Part shown: piece after piece, positions 35,861 through 47,717 of the stretch
How positions within the stretch are numbered: the first letter of the stretch is position 1
How the letters are laid out: each line of letters begins with the position of its first letter
NCBI GenBank assembly: GCA_004794655.1
Contig: SMMW01000019.1
Span: 3,797,501 to 3,861,500 of the forward strand
From: Marisa cornuarietis
Lineage: Eukaryota > Mollusca > Gastropoda > Architaenioglossa > Ampullariidae
Reading direction: 5' to 3'
Length of the DNA: 64,000 nucleotides
Translations under genes and position numbers: made by a program
The notes under the pieces: model-generated
Seen by the model: the letters and a program-made list of their open reading frames with translations, nothing else
What the model was told of the DNA's origin: nothing
Databases searched by the model: none

Positions 35861-35910
<50 letters not shown>
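35758..35910. repeat. (GC)n(CA)n(TA)n and (GT)n tracts
   Basis: A GCGCGCGC run, CA run and TA run occupy about 35758-35799. After a degenerate GT-rich spacer a pure GT tract of 24 units fills 35863-35910. Alternating purine-pyrimidine DNA of this kind can adopt Z-DNA. Confidence 0.93.
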
Positions 35911-35912
<2 letters not shown>

Positions 35913-37010
35913 GAGAGAGATTATTTAAAAGGTTTCTTTGTGAGTCTGTCGTACTAGGAAGTTAGAGAAACACAACGATTCGTCAGTCGCCTTTGGTCAG
36001 TCTTGGGGTGTCGTGTTTCTTCCTAAGCCCTGGCAAGCTGATTTTAGTTAGCTTTAGGATTTTCGGAACATCCGTACACCTGTAATTAGTCTCTTCCTCA
36101 TATTTCTGTGCCGTGTGACTGCTGATCACAATGGCGTTTCTCATACCGATGATTACATTAACAGGGCAAAGCTTTAATCAAAGATCTTCTTCATTAACGA
36201 GACGAGCAGCTACTCTGAAGGGATGAGAGCCGAGTGGGAAACACGTTAAAAAAAATGGGGACCGGATATTTGATCGACAAGGGAAAACTCCATCGTCTAA
36301 ATTCCGCGCACGTATCGAACACCTCCTTAAGCGCAGCCGTTTCTGCAGGAGTCTGGCCGCGGTCCAGGTAAACGAAGAAGATCTATGCCTGCTCAGTGTA
36401 CTTTCTATTGCCATCTACTACATTTGCCAAACCTCCTATCTGGGACTCTCCTCAACGATTCAGGTATCGCCTGGAGGGCGAAAGGCTTGGCAGCCAAACT
36501 GCCCTTAATTGTCGACAACACTGCACAAACGACATTGCTGCAAGTTGTCTCGCGGGACACGGCGTTATTTGGGCACTGGACTCTTTGGGGGGTCGCCTGG
36601 GTGGATAGTCTCGTCAAGCTAGCTCATCCGACTCTCAGCTGTTCGGTCTCGATCAGGGGCGATTCACTGTGTAGATTTGCATAATTATTCGAGTGATCTC
36701 TCTCTTTACGCGAGGCAGCTGGGTGGGACTGCCCGGGACCATAGACAAACCAAAGAGGAGACAAACCACGAGAAGTGGTGTGAAAATGACGAGGTTATGG
36801 CCCGCTACTGGCGTGTGGCGAGTTTACCTCCTACAAGTAATCACTCGCAGACAACAATAGCATCTACTTTTGAGTTTTTTTGTACCATCGTTTGAGCCCG
36901 TCTCAGACGCTGGGGAAAAAGAAGCTTGCGTAACACTACGCGAAAGACTCGTCTAGGTTTTTATTCTTTCGGTCGTGTGTTTGTTTATTTGTTTCATTTC
37001 ATTTCAAATT
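35911..37010. other. Unique DNA, no supported gene
   Basis: Overlapping frames on both strands at 36178-36684 show no domain. A donor-like CCAG|GTAAAC near 36367 lacks a convincing exon. Confidence 0.42.
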
Positions 37011-37011
37011 G

Positions 37012-37191
37012 CCTGCCAGCCTGCTTGTCTGTCTGCGTGACCGTCTTGCTGTCTGACTGCCTGACTAAATGGCTGCCAGCCTGTCTAGAGCACAAACATG
37101 TTCGCTGGCTGCTAAGAAAAATACAGTCAAGCTAAACTGCTTATTTTTTTTAAGAATTTTAGCTGACTTTCGGGTTAGCATCTAGCTAGAG

Positions 37192-37280
<89 letters not shown>

Positions 37281-37281
37281 G
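37012..37281. repeat. Degenerate CTGC/GTCT region leading to (GTCT)n
   Basis: Imperfect GCCTGCC, GTCTGTCT and TGACTGCC units (37012-37088) precede a pure tract of about 22 GTCT units (37193-37281). A short AAAC tract follows at about 37373-37393. Confidence 0.93.
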
Positions 37282-37469
37282 CCTGTCTCGCTGACTTGCT
37301 TGATGGGCACAATGTTCCCTTTCTCTTTGCCTTCCTTACAGTCACATCCCTCTTGATGCTTTACGTTAGTAAATAAACAAACAAACAAACAAAAATTGGA
37401 AAACGTGTAAAAATCACTGACTCACCGACTCACTGAATGACTCACGACTCAATAATCCACTTACCCATT

Positions 37470-37835
37470 ACATCCTTTTCATTCCCACTTTCTTTCTTTC
37501 ATCCTTCTTTCTCTTTTTTTCAATCCTTTAAACCTTTTATTCTTTCTTCAACTCCATTCACTCTTTCGATTTTACTATTTGTTTTATTTCTTTCATTTAT
37601 TTATTTTATTTTATTTTTTCATCCCTGGTATTATTTCTTTTTTCCTATATTTCTCCTAACATTTTCCCTTTATTCTGTTATATTATACCTTTTTATTTTT
37701 TCTTTCTTCTATTCTTTCCTGTGTTCATTTAATTCTTTCCTTCGTTCTTTCTATTCTTTCGTTCCTTTCTTCCTTCAGACTTCCTTATTCTTTCCTTAAT
37801 TACTTTCAATCTTTTTTCTTTCTTCTTTTCTTTCG
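37470..37835 (+). repeat. Long polypyrimidine-rich, TTTC/ATTC region
   Basis: About 365 bp dominated by T and C with irregular TTTC, ATTC and TTCC units. The 120-codon frame across it (37437-37799) is a Phe/Ser-rich artefact. Confidence 0.8.
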
Positions 37836-39650
37836 CCAGAAATGTATTCCGCCCGCTAGCGTGTCTACGTGTGTCAGCATTATTTCTAAGTGTTGCTTGC
37901 TGCTTGGAGGTCAGCGGTTCCACAGACAGGCATGCGTTAGTCTGGTTTGTGACTGTTTGAACGCCTGATGTTTAATTACAAGTTGCCAACCCAAATCTTT
38001 GCCAGCGAGAGCCAGTCGTCACGTGTACCTTTGCCTGGGTGGCGATTTACTCTGCACCGGTAAACACGTTCTTTTCCTTTTCTTCTTCCGCTGCTAAAGG
38101 CCGTTTCACACAGCGCGACTGCATCAAACGAAAGCAATCTACCCGGTAGGTCCTTTGTAAACCTTTGTACAACTTTCCCACAATTTCTCTTTGTCGACGC
38201 TAAAACTTTTTTTTTTAAACCAAATGATTTTTATTCGGTTTTAGTTTCGATGCATGCAGTCAACTGTAAAGAACTGCCAAGACGTGGCAATTGTCAGTCA
38301 GCAGACTAGCGAGTTCGGTGAATGTTACCCGATAATTTCGGGGTGTTAATAACCAAACACACACATTCGATGACTGACAGCATGTCTCAGCCTTGCTGTA
38401 CAGCTCCCCCAGCAGCCAACCACACTATGACCCTGCACTGGCTACCGGCACTGGCCAGTATCAGTCGTGAAGGATATTAATCAAAGTGACGAGACCCCCC
38501 CCCCACCACACACACACAAACTTTTTTCCTCCACTCTCATCTTCTCTCTCTCTCTCTCTCTCTGGGTCAGTGAGCTGTAAATGGCTCACCATGAACAGAG
38601 TAAGGCAAGTGGAAAACTGGGAGCTGTCTAGCTCTTTTAAATCATTGCCTTTCACCCTTCCTGAAAAGAACTTTGCAAAACAAAATAAATACCTTAAAAT
38701 CATACATTAATGCCATTAACACAGCTGAAAGTACATTGCAGTACAAAGAAAGAGGATAGAATTTCCCCAGTTTAGGACAGATATAAGCAGAAGAAAATTT
38801 ATTAAAATATATTTTACCCTGAACGAATGGCTGAAAAGGTGTACAGATGTGTACAGGTCTTGGAGTGGTTTAGACTAAGACTTCGACTTTGAGGTGAGAC
38901 AAAGGATATAGCTTTAATATCTACAAATCATTGGTGAACGAATACAACCTCTTTCAGCAACAAGTTCTGTTGTCCTATTATCAGCATGAGGAGAGGAAGC
39001 AGGCACCTGCCATCTTGTGCTGCTGAGCTACGTACAGCATTATTCTTACCGATCTTTAAACTGCGGTTCCATCTTTCATTTTATTCTATAATGTAAAAAA
39101 AGGGAAAATGTGACTAAGGAAGCCAAAATTGAGAGTAAATGGGAATAAATGTTGCTACCCAGAAACCCAAAACCCAGTGTGTGCTGGTAGGCTGTAGACT
39201 CGATTTCTTTAAAATATCAAATTAGAAAATAAACTAAAAGGCAAACCTAGGTGTTGCTTAAGATTTTTGCTTGTGTTTGTGCGTATCACTAGGAAGGATA
39301 AAGTTTTATAACGCAAGCGATTGTTTTCAAATCGACTAGAGGACCAATAACACACATGGTCATTAAATCTGTACTCAGTGGACCTGTTTGTCTTCCGAAT
39401 CGGCCGTTCCAAGCACGGATTTAAAAAAAAATCTAACACTTTGTTGCTCAAATCTCCATCCTAAGTTACACGTGTTTGAGGGCGGAGGTGAAAATGAACG
39501 TTAATGTTCACCTCAAACATGAGGACCACAACTAACTGAGCGCACTTAACCTAAACCTCTTTCTCAGTAGGTGTTTCGCTGTCAGACGCCTTCTAGGCAC
39601 GATCTGAACAGCTTGATCTTAGCTCAGGTAAGAAAGAAAAAGTGGTAAAC
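37836..39650. other. Unique DNA with C10 and (CT)n
   Basis: A C10 run (38495-38504) with a following CA tract and a (CT)10 tract (38544-38563) are the only repeats. A donor-like CTCAG|GTAAGA at about 39628 follows a 42-bp open stretch with an acceptor-like GCTGTCAG; too short to credit. Confidence 0.45.
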
Positions 39651-39702
39651 GCGCGCGCGCGCGCACACACTCACACACACACGCACGCACGCACGAACAC
39701 AC
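39651..39702. repeat. (CG)n(CA)n tract
   Basis: CGCGCGCG passes into CA and CGCA units. Confidence 0.93.
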
Positions 39703-40326
39703 AAAGTGTGGTTCTGGTTGATACCTTTGCTTCATTTCACACAGAAAATCACACTCACAGACTGATGAAGCCTTAACATGTGAGCAGGAGAATTGTTTAA
39801 ACTACGTGAAGTCTTAACAGCAGTTCTAGGCAAGATTCTTTTGTATATATATATATAATAAAGTTTTGTACGCCTCCACGCATTTAAAACCATTTCTTCC
39901 TAAACTTGCACTCTCTGATTTTATTTATTTTTTGTGTCTGTTTGTTTCTCCTTTAACTGGACGTGAGACTGTTATTAATCAGTGTATATTTTCAAGACGA
40001 AAACATGCAGAACTTGGGTCGCCACTGCTCTAATGAAATCCGTACGATGCCGCAGTTGAGTGCTGCACCGAACCGAAGGTTCTGGAACTTTTGCTTTAAT
40101 TACGAACCAGCAGCGTATGCTCTTGCCAAGGAGCACACAAGGCAGTGTGCACACAAGCGTGTTTGGAAAAAAACAGACCAGTGTCGGCTTTTTGCATCTT
40201 CCAGACGAGTTCAGTTTACTCCGACCGGTGTCTGCGGTCTATTTACCTTGGCCACGTAGACGTATGACGTCACGTTTAACAGGGCCGTGGGCGAGCTGAC
40301 TGATGAAGGTCCCGTGACATAACAAG

Positions 40327-40327
<1 letters not shown>

Positions 40328-40367
<40 letters not shown>
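40328..40367. repeat. (TG)20 microsatellite
   Basis: Pure TG tract, 60 bp right of a TGACGTCA (40265-40272). Confidence 0.96.
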
Positions 40368-40368
<1 letters not shown>

Positions 40369-40870
40369 TAGCACTTGAACAATACTCATTAATTTTGAAA
40401 TCCTTTGGGGGGATTCTATTATTCTTATAAAACATTTATTTTTTGCATTTTGTTGTTGCCAGAATTTTCTAGTCGACAGATCATATCGCCAAAGAAGAAG
40501 TAGCAATGATCTACTTGAACTCGACTTCAGCACAGCTGAACTAACTGTTTTTTCCAGTTTGCGGCTCCCCGACACTTGAGCTGCATGCTAGGATCATAGT
40601 TGTACAAACTACTACCTGGACCTACCTGCCAGGATCAGACGTACTAAAGGCCATTTGGATAAGTACCTCTCGGCTGAATGGTAATGTGGTGTTCGTTCTA
40701 GGCTACTGCTGACGGGCTTACTGGCGACGGACGTGAAAAGAGGAGACTATTACTTCATAAAGCCTTGACGAACTCAAAGCGCTCGTCCAAAGATGGGAAA
40801 CTTTAAATTTCGCTGTCTTCGTCTGTATCTAGATAGTAAACCAGATACATGATTTCTTTCTTTCTTTTTC

Positions 40871-40879
40871 ACGCACACA

Positions 40880-40936
<57 letters not shown>
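40871..40936. repeat. (CT)n(CA)n tract
   Basis: A short CT run passes into a pure CA run of about 22 units. DNA on both sides (40368-41448) shows nothing I can support. Confidence 0.95.
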
Positions 40937-40937
<1 letters not shown>

Positions 40938-41448
40938 GGAAGGAAATATTTGTATCTCTTACAAAGTCACAGAAATGAGCACATTTTATTAAATTAATCT
41001 GCATAACAAACGTGATAGTAGCATCAAATGGGGTGAAATTGGACTCGAGCACTTGAGGTTATGTTTCGTCACACGACTCTTTAAGAACAGCACAAAAGCT
41101 ACATTCGAAATCGCAATCAGTAACATCGACCCTGACCTCATTTATTTGTTATGAAAACCTACCAATAGAATCACTCTAATAGGAAAACATTTTTTTCACA
41201 AACCAGAGAAGTACTTCCTAATAAACTCTCTCAGCTAGTGTGTACTGTGATTACAATGGATTAGTATGATTGCACTTTAACCCCTCACAGCTTATGAATC
41301 TTTCTCGTAGATCACCTTGGTTAAAAAAAAAAGGTTTTCTTTTAGCGAATCCTCTTCAGATTGATATTAATGCATCGGCCTTGTTTATTTTGTAATTGAA
41401 TACGAGTCTGCGAAGAATTATGAGTTCCTCACAAAATCCTGTTTCCTG

Positions 41449-41557
41449 GCTAACCCTACTTGTTGCTTACCTAACCCTAACTGGTTTTGTTTTAAGCTAT
41501 TCCTACCTGTTACTTAGCTCATCCTAGCTTTTCTTCAGCTACCCCTAACTGATCTAC
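41449..41557. repeat. Degenerate CTAACCCTAACTG-type minisatellite
   Basis: About five imperfect units of 21-25 bp, each starting like GCTAACCCTAACTG and followed by a T-rich half, begin near 41449, 41471, 41495, 41518 and 41539. The TAACCCTA part resembles telomeric repeats, but the unit is longer and irregular. Confidence 0.75.
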
Positions 41558-41849
41558 CCTTCTGTTGTATATTTTATCTCTCTACTTTTCTTCCTGTCTT
41601 CCCCGTTATATTCTCTTAGTTTTTTTTTCTTTTCAACAAAGCGAGATTCTCGCACACAAGTGATACTTGTTTTCTCGGCTGTTTACTTCATGTCTGTGAC
41701 GTAGACGTTCCTTGGATGCAGTCCCACCACAAACCTCGCTTGGCTGCTGCCCTGGCAGGAGCCTCTGGGCATAAAGCGCGCTGATCAACTCGCAGGTGAC
41801 TACAAAAGTTGTAGACTGAAACAAGTTAGGGTCCAAGCAGGGAAACTGG

Positions 41850-41902
41850 CTTGCGGCAGCGGAGCGGCTTGCAGTAGCGGAGCGGCACGCGGCAGCAGAA
41901 TG
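41850..41902. repeat. 18-bp GC-rich tandem repeat, three copies
   Basis: CTTGCGGCAGCGGAGCGG (41850-41867) is followed by two variant copies (41868-41885 and 41886-41902). On the minus strand it encodes an Ala/Ser/Arg repeat in an unrecognised 104-codon frame (41633-41947). Confidence 0.9.
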
Positions 41903-42761
41903 CATGAACAAGCATTTACCAGTCCAATTCAGAGTCTGTAGTCCCACGAAAAATCAGTTATGTCTTGGAAAGATAATTCTGGTGAAGACGACGCAAATGC
42001 CTTAGTAAAGATTCTTTCCGAGCTGGGGTTTCTCTGACCTGGGAAGTTAACAGGGTACACTGCGTACATCGGACCCTACACTGTTTCATGTTGCTAACTT
42101 TAAACGCAAGCCACGAAGAAGGGAACGGCCCCCACACAATAAATATAGCTCCCAGGAAAGCGACGATTTACACGAGATACAGACCGCACTCCCTCCTCTT
42201 CCCTCGAGCAAAGCCGCCGAATATCTCCCGGGCAAAGAATTCATTAAACAGCCTGGACACCGAAGTGTTTGGGAGTCTTGAAAGACTCCCGCCCAAACTT
42301 TACCTGTCTTTACGCGTCTAGGTTTACATTCCAGCACGATAAATGGTCTTCCCTTCTCACATTTTATCCTGCAGGCTTCTGTCTTGCATCTAAGGAGCTG
42401 ACTAATGAAGAAGTCTTTGCATCCCTATTCTCTGACTGTGTAGACCTTTTCAAGGGCGGGGGGGGGGGAATCTAAAACAATTTAAGTCGGTAGGCGTTAC
42501 CTCGGTCACAGAAAAAAGAAGCCGTTGTGCAAGTAAATTAGATGGAAGCTTATTATTGTTATTGTCCAAATGGGACAGAAAAATAGGAAAAGGAATGGCA
42601 AGAGACTGTGTTTATTTTGAACCCGGGAGGAACTATTTCTGTCCGATGAAGGTGTTGCAGTCTAGATATCTCCATATATTTTCATTATGCACGTGAAATG
42701 ATTAGGAGAAACATTTCACTCTAAAAGTGGTCAGCTACCACTGTGACAAATTCTAAAATTC

Positions 42762-42797
42762 GTGGTACTACCCACATTCGCACGCTGAAACACCCCA

Positions 42798-42842
<45 letters not shown>

Positions 42843-42878
42843 GGGGTGTTTCAGCGTGCGAACGTAGGGTAGTACCAC
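42762..42878. mobile_element. Fold-back element with (ATT)n loop
   Basis: The left arm (42762-42799) and right arm (42840-42878) are reverse complements over 38-39 bp with only a few differences next to CACATTCG/CTACGTTCG. Both contain CGCACGCTGAAACACCCCAA and end in GTGGTACTACCC. The loop is a pure ATT tract of about 14 units, itself starting and ending in the arms' AAT/ATT. No coding capacity or exact target-site duplication is seen. The near-perfect match implies recent origin or gene conversion between arms. Confidence 0.85.
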
Positions 42879-43533
42879 TAATTTATTCATGATTGTCATT
42901 ATTGTATTGCGCATTTCCCCACACGGAGGCGAGCTCGGTGCGCTTCACAAGAAGGCATTGGAGGAAGAGGCCGTGTGATGTAGTCGTCACAATCGAGTTC
43001 AAACAAGCACAACATACATACAGATCGAAAGGCATGAACCGACTCCACTGTGCGGAGAGACGGAGGCAGACCATTCCAGATTCTTGGGCTGGAGAAGGAG
43101 AAAGAGCGAGGACCGAAAGTCTCTAGTCTGATGCGTGGAACAGAGAAAAAAAAATGGCGTGGGCCGAGCGAACTGACCTAATATTGGTATGGCAACACAA
43201 GCTCAGACAGATTGGGGGAAGACGATGAACAACACGTCAGCAACACCTCATGCCGATCTTGAATTGGATGCCCAGACTGACATCCAGTGGAGATCACGCA
43301 GAAGATCACGCAGAAGCGGAGTGGCGCAGTCGGTCTTCCGCTTAAGGAATACAATATTCCTCATTCTTTCGCGGGGGGAATATGTATAAATAAGAAGGGC
43401 ATCACTTTTGTCTATCACTAAAAATCATAGACATCAGGATATTACCTGGACAGTACCTGGATATGTTTACATTGTGAAGTCTTGCGTAATGGGAGAGTCA
43501 AAACCATAAGTTCATCAGGGGTATCTGTGTAAA

Positions 43534-43590
43534 ACCGTGACGTCACGATTTTGACCTCTTTCTCTTTAAAAGTGTTTATCTTGAGAACAA
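43534..43590 (-). repeat. Dispersed CRE-containing repeat, copy C
   Basis: On the minus strand this copy reads TCTCAAGATAAACACTTTT, then AAAGAGAAAGAG and GTCAAAATCGTGACGTCA (plus-strand 43538-43555). The last block is identical to copy A over 18 bp and the upstream blocks follow the same order as copy B. Confidence 0.68.
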
Positions 43591-43722
43591 AAGGGGTCTA
43601 TTTAACCAGATTTGCTTAAAAAACTTGCACTAATATTTATTCAACTATTAAAAAATATTGCATGTCACTAGTAATTTAAAACTATGTTCGCCAAAAAGCA
43701 AACAAATAAATTTGCGCGTTTG

Positions 43723-43747
43723 CGTGTGTGTGTGTGTGGGGGGGGGG
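43723..43747. repeat. (GT)n then G run
   Basis: GT units pass into G10, followed by a GC/GT-rich stretch to about 43810. Confidence 0.9.
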
Positions 43748-43810
43748 TGCGTGCGTACCCGCGCGCATGTATGCCTGTGTGTGCGCGTTTTAGTGCGTGT
43801 GTGCGCGCAA

Positions 43811-45540
43811 ATGCGACATATAGATAAACGGCCGGTCAGACAGACAGGCAGGGCTACAACATGTCTAAGAAAGACACAAAATAAATTAAAATCAAAAGCA
43901 GGAACCAGAGCGGAAACATTAAACCTGACATACTGTCAATGCTTTAAGATACACAAAATGGAAGGCCCTCCATTCAGAAAACAAGCTCTGTGATGCATAT
44001 GCTGCGTCCCCACGATATTTTCAACCTGCTCAGCTGACGATGTACAAAGCTGTCTCCTGCTTTTGTATAACCGAGTAACAAAGAGACTCTTGAAATCTTT
44101 TGACAGAATGTATTATTGTCGGCCAAACAACTCGACCTGGAGGACGTAATCGTGAAGCAGAGGTAGTCAGGGTTAGTCTTTCAGGGTTTTGTAAATGGAA
44201 GCAAACAGAAAGCAGGGAGGGCAACATGACGTCACATTTTCTTGCATTTTTCACAGCGTTTGAGAGATAAACAGGAACCCCTCTAGAGAACAGAGAAAGC
44301 CAGACAGTAACTGAACCAGAGCAGACTTTCCCTCTCTTTGCCCCAGTAATCTGATTAAGCCATTAGATCAAAATTAAAAAAGAATATTCTTCTAAGCTAG
44401 AGTTACATTCCAGCCAAGCATGTGTAACAATTTACTAGTGACCTCCCCTCAACTGGGGACAGGCTCGTGTTTTCAATGGGATTAGAAATGACATTGAACG
44501 CGCTGGGGGAATAAATTTGAAAGCTCGATGAAATGAAGTGGAATTGAACCCATGGGAGAACTTTGGCCCGGGAGTACAGAGCATGTTGTCAGGCGACGGA
44601 CGATGTAGGAAAGGTGATCTGTGTGTGACGTGACACGGGGACACCGCTAATAAAGGTTGATCATCATGCAGAACGGAAACGGCAGACAACCTGACTGCTA
44701 CTCTTTCTTCAAGAGTTACCTGCCTGCTAGGCTGTCCGTCTGCTTATCGCCACGTGTGTCTAAACTGTGCGCACATCCTTACGCATACGCGGAAGAAAGG
44801 ACTGACTAACGCAAACAAAATGTTACTTTAAGAACGTTTAACGAAAACTACGTTAGATTTAAGTTCAAACCCGAGGAGCTGCGTGCAAGAGCCGCTGGCA
44901 AGACAGGCAAGCTGTCTGATGGAATTTGTTGCATGGGGTCCTGTGAGGCGCTTCGTGACATGGCAGCATCGTGCCCCTTCTTGCTGCAGGACGGTGCCAG
45001 CTTCTCACAAGTCGATGATTGCTTCTCGCTCGACATGCAACAAAGTGCTTCGTTTGGCGATCTTTTACGACACTCTCCAATACTTTAAAAGTTATTTGCT
45101 AGCTTTATTTACTTATTTAGATATCCTTTACTGTCTCTTAGAAGAAGTAAAATAAAGTGGAACAGGAGTTGGGGAACGGACTGGGGAAGGGAGGACAGGT
45201 AAAGGGGTTAGAAGGAAGAAAATGTAGGATTTTGCCGGAAGGTATCAGTGAATGTGCCAAGAATCGTAGGAGAACCTTTTCCACCTGGAGATTACCCAAC
45301 TGTTGAAATGCGACCCTATCCCCTCCTTATTCCTCCTCCTCCTCCCCACACCACCGAGAACACGTGTGAGAGGAGGGCAGAGTGTTGTTACTGGGGGAAG
45401 ATGCTGAAGTCTGGTGCAGCGTCTGGGCAGTGTTGAGTTTTGACAGGCAGTCATAACCGGAATTAGTTTTTCTCGCTCATGCCAGAGGGCGTTGTTAAGC
45501 CAGCATTAACAGCAGGCACTCTATGCTTGACACCTCTGGT
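43811..45540. other. Unique DNA, nothing firm
   Basis: A TGACGTCA lies at 44227-44234. A minus-strand box-B-like GGGTTCAATTCC (about 44540-44552) is an isolated motif. Open frames on both strands near 44435-44689 and 44848-45155 show no domain. Confidence 0.42.
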
Positions 45541-45624
45541 GCGCGCACACGCACACGAACTCACACGCGCGAGCGCGCGCCCGCCCACACACACACTTAT
45601 CTCTCTCACACGCGCACGCGCGCA
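45541..45624. repeat. CG/CA-rich alternating tract
   Basis: Interrupted GCGC, CACA and CTCT units. The frames on both strands here are repeat artefacts. Confidence 0.88.
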
Positions 45625-46029
45625 TGTACAGAACAGCAGACATGACTTGGTGAGTATACGTGTTACCGCCACCCTCCTAATTTGACTTTGATAGAGGAAC
45701 CTGCAGCCCACTTACTGATGATTGAAGTTTTCACCCGCCACTTCAGAGGCACTCACACAGCATCCCTGCATCAGTGGTGTAAGTAGCACTTGCTACAGCA
45801 AAGTAAAATCTCGTGTATGACAAAGTGGTAGCTGATCTGTTTGACAAGTTTGTCACCAGCATCAGTTCTCCTCGTGTCTAATCTTTGGCTGGAGATATTA
45901 ACGCAGGAAAGTCCGTTTTTCTTCTTTTCCCACTGTTTTTATTTTATCTCTCTACCCCACTGCAGGCAGTATCTATCGTAATAACTTGATATATATATGT
46001 ATATATATCCTTCTTTAAAAATGGCATTG

Positions 46030-46300
46030 TAAATTTATGTTGTTTTTCTCACATTACGAGGCAAAATTCAGTTTCCATTGTCCTTTTGTCTTTCTTCTTT
46101 CCTTTCTGCCTTTCTTTTCTTCTTCTTTCCTTTTCTTTCCTTTTCATACTTCTGTTGATATTTTCTTTTTCTATACATTCTTTAAAACTCGTAAGGCAAA
46201 AGTTAATTTTTTTTCACATAACCAGACAAAACTTTCTCTCTTCTCTTCATTTCTTAATTTCGTGCATTCATTCATAAATTCATTCATTCGTTAAAATACA
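46030..46300 (+). other. T/C-rich stretch
   Basis: Polypyrimidine-rich DNA with TTTC and CATT units whose plus-strand frames (46037-46294) give Phe/Ser-rich peptides. No gene is supported; a GT tract (46988-47012) and GA tract (47017-47036) lie further right. Confidence 0.5.
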
Positions 46301-47130
46301 TTAGCACAGAAAAGACTGTTTTTGTCACACTACCCTCCACAACTCATTAACCTTGTTAGTCATATCCGCTTCAGTCCCCTTACCAGTCTATTAATCTTTG
46401 TATGTGTGCGGGACGTGTGCATGTTGTGTATGTGTGTATGTGTATATTTGCATATGTGTGTGCATACACGTGCTTATGTACAGCGAGTTATTCATCCAAA
46501 ATCTAAGTTACTTTCACCTCAAGCATCTCCTGAACTGAGGTAATCTCAGTACTAGACATGACCAGCTGAGGTTTGTTTTATTCCATTCTTTTCTAGTAAC
46601 CAGGGCTGGGCACGTGCGCGCACCTACTCTGATGACTGATTGGTTCTCTCGGGTCCAGATTGTGGATACCACCAAGGTATTCCTCAACGTACTGCCAACA
46701 GGCATTCGTCATGCTGACAGAGACAAAGAATGTGAACAGACATAGTCTAACATATCTGCCTCCTGTTGCTTCATATGAGGGACCTTTACCTCCGTTACTT
46801 TGACCTCTTTCTCTGCTTTGTCCTTGTCTTCTCGTCCGTCGTTTTGCAATATCTGTTGAAAGCCTTTTGAAGGTTGCATAATGTTGCAACGCAATTCTAT
46901 TTATAGTACGCTGCTGTTCCTGTACCTCACAAGCTTATTGCCATAAATGTCAGGTTCAAGCTGTTTGATCAATCTATTGCACGACCATGTGTGTGTGTGT
47001 GTGTGTGTGTGTTCGTGAGAGAGAGATAGAGAGAGAATGAGTGAGTGCACGCGCTCATGTATGTATGTTTGTGTGTGTAAAGTGCTTTAAGACTGACTGG
47101 TTTCGGGGATATAGTGATATATATATATAT

Positions 47131-47236
47131 ATTTTACTGTTACCGTGATATCTAAATATTCATTATTACTGTCATACATATACATATTCACTGTTACTGT
47201 GATATATAAATATACACTGCTACTGCTACTGTAATG
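47131..47236. repeat. 24-28 bp degenerate tandem repeat, four copies
   Basis: Units start at 47131, 47159, 47187 and 47213, each with an ACTGTTACTGTGATAT-like core followed by an AAATA/CATA end. It follows directly on a short (TA)n tract. Confidence 0.82.
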
Positions 47237-47490
47237 TAAGCGTTCTTGCTCTTTGACCTTATCGAGATCACATTAGGATATTTTCTCCTGAGGTCAACAA
47301 AGACACTTAGATTCTCGCGAGCTGCTGGTTTTTATAAACTGAAGTTCCATTTGTTTGTTGAATCCAGATTTTGAGAGTCTTTTGAAGAACAAATTTACTT
47401 GGGACAACTGGATGGTTTGATAAGAAAGCATTGCCGATGTTAGGGGTGGTTTTACTGTATGGGTGGGAGTTAGAATGGGCTAATGAATAT

Positions 47491-47516
47491 GAGGAACCCA
47501 GAGTACCCGGACAAAA
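47491..47516 (-). mobile_element. Second copy of the CCGGGTACTC module
   Basis: On the minus strand the sequence reads TTTTGTCCGGGTACTC then TGGGTTCCTC, matching the core at 6455-6480 with a few substitutions. Homology beyond the core is not obvious by eye, so only a fragment may be present. Confidence 0.5.
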
Positions 47517-47697
47517 TCCTCGACGGCCAATCAGGTGTCATACTTTGAGTGTGTGCCACAAAAAGAAACTTTAGAATTCTTACTAAACTGGTGACTGCCA
47601 AGTGCTTTTGCCACTCTGCAACCGCCTGCTCTTACGACCTAACAACCCTCTCCCCACCCACTCCCCTCACACACACCTATAGGGCCAGTGAATTAAC

Positions 47698-47717
47698 ATA
47701 TATATATATATATATAT
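47698..47717. repeat. (TA)n microsatellite
   Basis: Ten TA units. DNA to 48780 otherwise shows nothing supported. Confidence 0.92.

Noticed and set aside
37437..37799. A 120-codon Phe/Ser-rich frame as a membrane protein
   Set aside because: The DNA is a polypyrimidine-rich repeat; hydrophobicity follows from TTT and TTC codons alone. The same applies at 46037-46294 and 63461-63691.
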